This document shows positions 6,601 to 9,519 of a stretch of 9,519 bases of DNA, in pieces. The notes under the pieces were generated by a model. The model did no database searches, had not been told where the DNA came from, and was given only the letters and a program-made list of their open reading frames with translations. The translations under genes and the position numbers were made by a program. The stretch comes from an uncultured Mycoplasmatota bacterium (GTDB lineage: Bacteria > Bacillota_I > Bacilli_A > RF39 > UBA660): NCBI GenBank assembly GCA_900553045.1, contig USBW01000016.1, forward strand, positions 1 through 9,519, in the 5' to 3' direction. How positions within the stretch are numbered: the stretch's first letter is position 1; every line of letters begins with the position of its first letter.

Positions 6601-6999
6601 AGAATTGCTCTTACTAATCCTGATGTTTATGTAGCAACAATTTCCCTTGGGGCTAATTTTCAACAGACAATTAATGCTTTAGAAGAAGCAAGTAATTACA
6701 ATGGCCCTTCTTTAGTAATTGCTTATTCACCATGTATTGCTCATGGTATTAAGAAGGGAATGGAAAACTCTATTAAAGAGGAAAAATTAGCAACAGAGTC
6801 TGGCTATTTTCCACTTTTCCGTTATAATCCTGCTACTAAAGAGTTCCATTTGGATTCTAAAGCAGATTTTAGTAAGTATGAAGAAATGTTTAAAAATGAA
6901 AATCGTTATCGAATTGTTAGTGATTTATTAGAGCAAAATAAAGAAAATGCTATTAGAAATTATGAAGAGTTAGAAAGTCTTCAAGCAAGTAAGGAATAA
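3622..6999 (+). CDS. nifJ: Pyruvate:ferredoxin (flavodoxin) oxidoreductase, single-chain
   Basis: Oxidises pyruvate with CoA to acetyl-CoA and CO2 and passes two electrons to ferredoxin or flavodoxin; a cytoplasmic, oxygen-sensitive enzyme. It has 1125 residues from ATG 3622, close to the usual 1150-1200 and with all domains present. ATG 3622 is chosen because of GGTGAT before it and because 'MEQKIIDGNTACA' matches the family N-terminus; the frame also opens at 3574. Domain I has 'YPITPASSMAE' (26-36) and the conserved Glu at about 62, followed by 'GDHSDIYAARPTG'. Two [4Fe-4S] ferredoxin motifs lie at C674/C677/C680/C684 and C731/C734/C737/C741. The cluster near thiamine diphosphate uses C796, C799, C824 and C1038. 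Thiamine diphosphate and Mg binding is shown by 'GDGWAYD' (929-935, with the G before it) and 'YSNTGGQ' (961-967). It stands alone, with no ferredoxin gene or operon partner in the window. Function is assigned with high confidence. Confidence 0.97.
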   Translation: MEQKIIDGNTACALMSYMFTEACGIYPITPASSMAENVDVYAANGMKNFFGETVKVIEMQSEAGAIAAVHGMLQNGVLATTYTASQGLLLMLPNMYKIAGEMLPCVIHVAARTIATHALSIMGDHSDIYAARPTGFALLSSSSTDDIMIMTALAHLAAIKGRVPFLHFFDGFRTSHEYNKINVPDFDKIKALIDQDAITLFRKNSLDIANPTTRGTNQGDQMYFQQVEARNKYYDALPDVVESYLEKLNAISKTDYRLFNYYGDKKATKVIVAMGSVCETIKEFLDYKSKGLGLIEVHLYRPFSKKHLLKALPKTVKKIAVLDRTKEAGSSGEPLYLDIVEFVKSLNLKIEVVGGRYGLSSKNTNLNDIEAIYDYLNGSKLHKFTVGIVDDVTNLSLTRTKTKFPKKDEEEILIYGYGSDGMVTTSKDILTIIGNNTQDYVQGYFEYDSKKSGGVTKCHLRFSKQKIKSTYYVENPKMVICSKDTYLTKYEVLKGIKEGGVFLLNTEHDKDTLKEILPQEVIKILKEKKIKFYTINASKIARENNIPNKISMIMEMAILHLMNRLPLEEVTHLMNEQIEKNFRRKGEEIVNSNKNALKEATTTLEEVDVSSLQSDLVMEKVENSIFSMLEHAKGDDIPVSMFADRADGIYEPGLSKLEKRGLSNIVPFYNNEKCISCNFCSFVCPHGVIRPYLLSKEEYENAPEIVKKDCKETKIKDEAYYFTVGISPMDCTGCGLCANACPTIALAMQDMESKKDELLEKYAYLSNRVSYKNPYKRTTVKGSQFERPLFEFHGACAGCGETPYLKLLTQLFKDRLIIANATGCSSIYGASLPNTPYSVPWINSLFEDNAEFGYGIRVAEDKMHEKIQNILSANKDKVSSKNKELIEKYLAKEEGSQEEFYDNFDFTELKELEPLKKFIKDKSIWLVGGDGWAYDIGYGGIDHVIANKENVNILVLDTEVYSNTGGQASKSTRMGAVAKFAAAGKKTNKKDLARIALTNPDVYVATISLGANFQQTINALEEASNYNGPSLVIAYSPCIAHGIKKGMENSIKEEKLATESGYFPLFRYNPATKEFHLDSKADFSKYEEMFKNENRYRIVSDLLEQNKENAIRNYEELESLQASKE

Positions 7000-7096
7000 A
7001 AAAAGATTAAGCTGTCTAGTTATTTTAATCTCTCGAATGATTTAAGATATTTACTACTGTAATATGTCTAAAAAATATATTTTATAAATTATTGAA

Positions 7097-7128
7097 ATGT
7101 GTTATTATTGATATAGATAATAACACAT
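7097..7128. repeat. 12-bp palindrome next to the IS1182 left end
   Basis: ATGTGTTATTAT (7097-7108) pairs with ATAATAACACAT (7117-7128). It ends 2 bases before the IS1182 terminus at 7131 and about 100 bases after nifJ. It has no T-run, so it is not a standard terminator; it may be an operator, an extra nifJ 3' stem, or the preferred insertion site of the element. Between the nifJ stop and this palindrome only a weak 7-bp stem (7004-7010 with 7025-7031) was seen. Confidence 0.5.
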
Positions 7129-7130
7129 CA

Positions 7131-7173
7131 GACTGTTGACAAAGTAAATTTTGTTAATAGTCTTTTTCTTTTT
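7131..7173 (+). terminator. Terminator formed by the IS1182 left terminus
   Basis: GACTGTTGACAAA (7131-7143) pairs with TTTGTTAATAGTC (7150-7162) over 13 positions, two of them G-U, with a 6-base loop. It is followed directly by TTTTTCTTTTT. The IS end therefore also works as a Rho-independent terminator that would stop transcripts entering from the nifJ side, and may be the effective nifJ terminator. Confidence 0.7.
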
Positions 7174-7197
7174 ATAAAATTGTTGTATAATTAATTT

Positions 7198-7248
7198 GTA
7201 AGGATGCTTTATAGTCCAAATTTAAAGCTTACTATCCTTACTTTTTTT
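7198..7248 (+). terminator. Second hairpin plus T7 in the IS1182 leader (attenuator-like)
   Basis: GTAAGGAT (7198-7205) pairs with ATCCTTAC (7234-7241), and inside it GCTTTA (7206-7211) pairs with TAAAGC (7223-7228). Seven Ts follow (7242-7248). A TATAAT at 7186-7191, with a poor -35, would start RNA almost exactly at the base of the hairpin. It could yield a terminated RNA of about 50 nt, or stop read-through before the transposase. Confidence 0.65.
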
Positions 7249-7287
7249 ATGTTCTAAAATATGGTAAAATATAGATGGACTATAAGG
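7207..7287 (+). promoter_or_regulatory. Leader pairing that can mask the transposase ribosome-binding site, with internal promoter
   Basis: CTTTATAGTCCA (7207-7218, mostly the loop of the 7198-7248 hairpin) can pair with TGGACTATAAGG (7276-7287), 12 bp with one G-U. This covers AAGG of the transposase ribosome-binding site (AAGGAAAG, 7284-7291). Between the two arms lies an extended -10 sequence TGGTAAAAT (7262-7270). RNA started there (about 7277) would lack the masking arm, while RNA entering from outside would carry it. IS10 and IS50 use this logic to prevent activation by outside transcription; here it is inferred from pairing alone. Confidence 0.45.
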
Positions 7288-7303
7288 AAAGTAAGTGATG
7301 TAA

Positions 7304-8494
7304 ATGATAACGATAAATAAAAACATTCAAAGTGAAATATTAATGACAACAATGGAAGAACTAGTTCCAGAAGACAGTATATTCCGAAAGATAGACAAAT
7401 ATATAGATTTCACTTTTATTTATGATAAAGTAAAAAATTTGTATTGTGAAAATAATGGAAGGCCAAGTATAGATCCAGTAATACTGTTTAAGATAGTTTT
7501 TATACAAGCATTAGATGGATTAAAATCAATGAGACAAACATGTAAAAAAATTAAAGTAGATGCAGAATATAGGTGGTTTTTAGGGATACCATTTGGAGTA
7601 GAAACACCACATTTTTCAACATTTAGCAAAAATTATGAGCGAAAATTCAAAGACTCAGATATATTTGAAGAAATATTTGTTGAAATAGTAAATCAAGCAA
7701 TACAATACAACTTAGTTGATGGAACAACATTTTATACAGACTCAACCCATAAAAAGGCAAATGCTAACAAAAATAAATACGATGATGAAATAGTAAGGAA
7801 CATAAAAGAAAGACGGAAATGGTTAGAAGAAGAAATAAATGAAGAAAGGATAAAACAAGGAAGGAAACCATTTGAGTATAAAGATGAAATAGAAGAAAAG
7901 CATATCAAAGTAAGTACAACAGATAAAGAATCGGGATACTACCATAGAGATAATAAGGAAAAAGGATTTATGTATTTGGATCATAGAACAGTAGATGATA
8001 AATGCAATATAATAGTGGATGCTTATATTACTAAAGGAAATGTTCATGATTCAGTTCCATTTATAGATAGAGCAGAATATATAAAACATAAATTTGGGTT
8101 TGATATAAAGAAATATGGTGTTGATTCAGGATACTTAACTTTAGATATAAAAAAATATTTTATAGAAAACAATATATTTGGAGTATTTGGATATAGGAGG
8201 TATGGTACTCCTGAGTCAAGAAAAGAAAAGAATAAATATGAGTATGTTAAAGAATTAGATATATATTATGAAAAAGAAACTGGTGAAATTTTAGAATACA
8301 AAGGATTAATAGATAAAAATGGTTATAAGAAATATGAAAATACAGATAAGACAAAAGTAGTAAGAAGACATATTCATGAAGAATGGAATGAGATTTTTAG
8401 AAAAAATAGGCTTTCAAAAGAAGGTAAAGAACTTTATCAAAGAAGGAAAGAACATGTAGAAAGAAGCTTTGCGGACTCAAAACAAAATCCCTAG
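7304..8494 (+). CDS. IS1182-family transposase, C-terminally truncated (probable pseudogene)
   Basis: A DDE transposase of the IS5/IS1182 superfamily. The N-terminal DUF772-type region ('ELVPEDSIFRKIDKYIDF', residues 19-36, and 'GRPSIDPVILFKIVFIQAL', 52-70) is followed by the catalytic core. D146 lies in 'YTDSTHKKANANK', D274 in 'YGVDSGYL' and E386 in 'HVERSFADSK', so all three catalytic residues remain. The 'ADSK' motif is normally followed by an H-G-x-R-Y-x-R-x-R-G stretch and a C-terminal helix; here it is followed by 'QNP' and TAG, so the protein ends at 396 residues. The start is fixed by an in-frame TAA at 7301-7303, directly before ATG 7304. The ribosome-binding site (AAGGA, 7284-7288) is 15 bases away, longer than usual, which suggests weak translation. 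Activity is unlikely without the C-terminus and the right IS end. Confidence 0.88.
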   Translation: MITINKNIQSEILMTTMEELVPEDSIFRKIDKYIDFTFIYDKVKNLYCENNGRPSIDPVILFKIVFIQALDGLKSMRQTCKKIKVDAEYRWFLGIPFGVETPHFSTFSKNYERKFKDSDIFEEIFVEIVNQAIQYNLVDGTTFYTDSTHKKANANKNKYDDEIVRNIKERRKWLEEEINEERIKQGRKPFEYKDEIEEKHIKVSTTDKESGYYHRDNKEKGFMYLDHRTVDDKCNIIVDAYITKGNVHDSVPFIDRAEYIKHKFGFDIKKYGVDSGYLTLDIKKYFIENNIFGVFGYRRYGTPESRKEKNKYEYVKELDIYYEKETGEILEYKGLIDKNGYKKYENTDKTKVVRRHIHEEWNEIFRKNRLSKEGKELYQRRKEHVERSFADSKQNP

Positions 8495-8535
8495 TGGTCT
8501 TGTCAAGTCTAGTGTGTAAATTAAGGGGGTCTCGT
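8491..8535. repeat. Scar resembling the end of an IS3-type element
   Basis: TGTCAAG at 8501-8507, then GTG and a G5 run (8525-8529), repeats the layout of the left end of the IS3 element (TGTCAAG 497-503, GTGG, G5 at 523-527). Intervening bases match only in part and spacing differs by about 2 bases. The point where the IS1182 transposase loses family similarity is 10-20 bases upstream. The simplest reading is that a related IS3 element inserted into the IS1182 gene and was later deleted, leaving one end. No reading frame of such an element survives to the right. Confidence 0.4.
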
Positions 8536-8590
8536 TAACTTAACTATATCTAAAATATTTATAATAAAATCTCAACAATATAAAAAGAAA

Positions 8591-8632
8591 GCACATTCTA
8601 ATATAGTACAGAGTTACTAGAATGTGCCTTTT
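8591..8632. terminator. Bidirectional terminator-like hairpin
   Basis: GCACATTCTA (8591-8600) pairs perfectly with TAGAATGTGC (8618-8627) over 10 bp around a 17-base loop. On the plus strand CTTTT follows. On the minus strand the hairpin is followed by TTTCTTTTT. It could stop transcription from both sides: the broken IS on the left and the small RNA unit on the right. Confidence 0.6.
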
Positions 8633-8658
8633 AATAATAGTAAAAAATAAGATAGAAA

Positions 8659-8685
8659 GAAGTTGTCCCCCTGAAGGACAACTTC
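8659..8685. terminator. Stable hairpin between the broken IS and the small RNA unit
   Basis: GAAGTTGTCC (8659-8668) pairs perfectly with GGACAACTTC (8676-8685) around a 7-base loop. On the minus strand it is followed by a T-rich stretch (TTTCTATCTTATTTTTT), so it may act as a back-up terminator for transcription coming from the right. The plus-strand side continues A-rich. A 22-codon frame (ATG 8622 to TAA 8688-8690) crosses it but has no ribosome-binding site. Confidence 0.45.
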
Positions 8686-8697
8686 AATAAAAAGAAT

Positions 8698-8752
8698 AAA
8701 AAGGGGTTGGCTAGTGTGATACTAGCATCCAATTCGCCTAAACCGAATTGGT
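8698..8752 (-). ncRNA. Candidate small non-coding RNA, about 55 nt, two hairpins
   Basis: Downstream of the minus-strand promoter at 8760-8788 the predicted RNA starts near 8752. It immediately forms hairpin 1: CCAATTCG (8751-8744) with CGAATTGG (8736-8729) and a 7-base loop GUUUAGG. It then forms hairpin 2: GCTAGT (8726-8721) with ACTAGC (8715-8710). After CAACCCC there is a run of five Us at 8702-8698 where it could end. GTGATACT occurs twice on the plus strand (8716-8723, 8751-8758) at the two ends of this unit. No start codon with a ribosome-binding site is present. The size and layout recall antisense RNAs of type I toxin-antitoxin loci, but no toxin frame was recognised, so the role is unknown. 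Confidence 0.35.
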
Positions 8753-8759
8753 GATACTT

Positions 8760-8788
8760 ATAATAACCACCAAAGAGTAAAAAGTCAA
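8760..8788 (-). promoter_or_regulatory. Near-consensus minus-strand sigma-A promoter
   Basis: On the minus strand there is TTGACT (8788-8783), a 17-base spacer, then TATTAT (8765-8760): five of six matches in each hexamer with optimal spacing. It lies 28 bases beyond the stop codon of the DUF3298 gene and points away from it, toward a stretch with no protein gene. Confidence 0.6.
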
Positions 8789-8815
8789 CCGTTTTTTGAA
8801 AAAAAATTAAAAAAA

Positions 8816-9519
8816 TTAATCTAACTCAATATTTAAAACATCATAAGGGACTAATAACATAAAACCACCGGAAGAATAAGGTGCAATTTGATAAGGTGGA
8901 AAGAAAAATAAAAGTCCATCAGATGTTACAACAAAATGTTTAAAATTTTCTAAATCAGGCTTAGTGCCCTCTATTAACATTGACAAAACATTCTTATCTT
9001 GAAAAACACTATTATTCTTTAAAAGCGTTTGAAAACTGTAACTTGATAAAGTTTCTAAAAGTCCTTTATTATTTTTCACCAAACTGCTTATCGTCATGAA
9101 ACTATTGTTCTTCTTATTGTAAGTGATTGTAAAAATACTGGGAATAGGATGGGCTCCACCTGTGTACATAGAAACCTTAAAATAAAAAGATAAATAATCT
9201 AAATACTCATAAGACTCATAACTAATATCCAAAGTATAAATCTGATTAGGCTGGACCTTATAATCTTCAAGGGTCTTTTTAAAAGAAGTAACATACTCAT
9301 TAATTTTAACTTCAATTACCTTATTTAACTCTTGATAGTCAGTTACTGGGTAATAAATACTAATTTTATTATTATGCTCATACGTTGTTACAACACTTTT
9401 CAAAGTTAAATCTAAATCTTGTTCTTTTACCTCTTTACTACTATCTTTTCCTAAAAGTATGAGGATTCCTCCTAGTAATAAAAAAACACCTACAATTAAA
9501 ATTCCTTTTTTTAAAAACA
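8816..9519 (-). CDS. Membrane-anchored DUF3298 (RsiV/PdaC-type) extracellular protein
   Basis: The frame stays open to the window edge. Its last visible bases (CA at 9518-9519) would complete an ATG if base 9520 is T, giving 'MFLKKGILIVGVFLLLGG' and 234 residues. The TTG at 9401-9403 is internal. Residues of about 6-24 are a hydrophobic signal or anchor, with the rest outside the cell. The DUF4163-like part (about 40-115) leads into DUF3298, marked by 'MYTGGAHP' (118-125) and 'FFPPYQIAPYSSGG' (206-219). This fold is found in the lysozyme-sensing anti-sigma factor RsiV and in the peptidoglycan deacetylase PdaC. Here there is no cytoplasmic anti-sigma segment and no deacetylase domain, so it is a stand-alone extracellular domain; a role in binding lysozyme or cell-wall material is only inferred. 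There is no clear terminator directly after the stop, only A/T runs. Confidence 0.8.
   Translation of the reverse strand, partial: FLKKGILIVGVFLLLGGILILLGKDSSKEVKEQDLDLTLKSVVTTYEHNNKISIYYPVTDYQELNKVIEVKINEYVTSFKKTLEDYKVQPNQIYTLDISYESYEYLDYLSFYFKVSMYTGGAHPIPSIFTITYNKKNNSFMTISSLVKNNKGLLETLSSYSFQTLLKNNSVFQDKNVLSMLIEGTKPDLENFKHFVVTSDGLLFFFPPYQIAPYSSGGFMLLVPYDVLNIELD

Larger units (their letters stand above)
7131..8481 (+). mobile_element. IS1182-family insertion sequence, left end intact, right end lost
   Basis: The left end begins GACTGTTGACAAA (7131-7143), the form expected for IS1182-type termini. It is followed by a leader with regulatory hairpins and the transposase gene. Similarity to the family stops within the codons after 'ADSK' at about 8481. 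No inverted copy of the left end (TTTGTCAACAGTC) was found downstream, so the right terminus and about 50-100 codons are missing. With no right end, no target duplication can be defined. The copy cannot move on its own in the usual way. Confidence 0.75.

Noticed and set aside
7004..7031. nifJ terminator from AGATTAA / TTAATCT
   Set aside because: Only 7 weak A-T-rich pairs with a long loop and no following T-run; the hairpin at 7131-7173 is a much better stop.
7420..8047. Two minus-strand frames inside the IS1182 transposase (7420-7629 and 7823-8047)
   Set aside because: Both are composition-driven shadows of the transposase frame; the second is a phenylalanine/isoleucine-rich reverse reading of lysine/glutamate codons.
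8622..8690. 22-codon plus-strand frame as a possible type I toxin partner of the small RNA
   Set aside because: No ribosome-binding site, its ATG is in the stem of the 8591-8627 hairpin, and the peptide lacks a membrane segment typical of such toxins.
8698..8760. tRNA or known riboswitch in the hairpin cluster
   Set aside because: No cloverleaf, T-loop or CCA end could be drawn, and I did not recognise any riboswitch core.
1..9519. CRISPR array
   Set aside because: No regularly spaced direct repeats were found; the repeats present are isolated inverted repeats or IS ends.

Overview
The window is AT-rich, uses the standard code as far as can be seen (Trp is TGG and all stops are TAA or TAG), and carries consensus Shine-Dalgarno sites. 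Its gene content is a BspA-like (DUF285) surface protein, a single-chain pyruvate:ferredoxin oxidoreductase, an RsiV/PdaC-type DUF3298 membrane protein, and IS3- and IS1182-family insertion sequences. This fits an anaerobic low-GC Firmicute, most likely an uncultured gut member of the Bacilli/Erysipelotrichia/RF39-like group. That placement is inferred from gene families and base composition; no marker gene is present.

Layout, left to right. (1) 2-370 (+): the C-terminal end of an exported surface protein. (2) 463-489 (+): a short gene start with a good ribosome-binding site that stops after 8 codons, just before an IS. (3) About 497-1824: an apparently complete IS3-family element read on the minus strand. 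orfA and orfB are joined by an A7G -1 frameshift site, and two perfect 12-bp inverted repeats lie at its 5' end. (4) 1931-2062 (+): a short reading frame with a strong ribosome-binding site, carrying a run of ten Gs and resembling a decayed piece of the same surface-protein family as gene 1. (5) 2156-3469 (+): a TasA-like export/anchor region fused to BspA-type repeats, closed by a terminator. (6) 3622-6999 (+): nifJ, the only core-metabolism gene. (7) 7131 to about 8481: an IS1182-family element with an intact left end, a terminator in that end, an attenuator-like leader and a transposase that has lost its C-terminus. A scar resembling an IS3 end follows at 8501. (8) 8495-8815: no protein gene, but several hairpins and a near-consensus minus-strand promoter followed by a possible RNA of about 55 nt. 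(9) 8816-9519 (-): a membrane-anchored DUF3298 protein whose start codon probably lies one base past the window.

nifJ would convert pyruvate plus CoA to acetyl-CoA, CO2 and reduced ferredoxin, or flavodoxin. It sits in a region shaped by IS insertion and by turnover of surface-protein genes. The points most worth a second look are the G10 tract next to a surface-protein gene, the leader of the IS1182 transposase (terminator hairpin versus ribosome-binding-site sequestration), the small minus-strand transcription unit at 8698-8788, and the IS3-like scar that truncates the IS1182 copy. No large new multi-gene system is evident.
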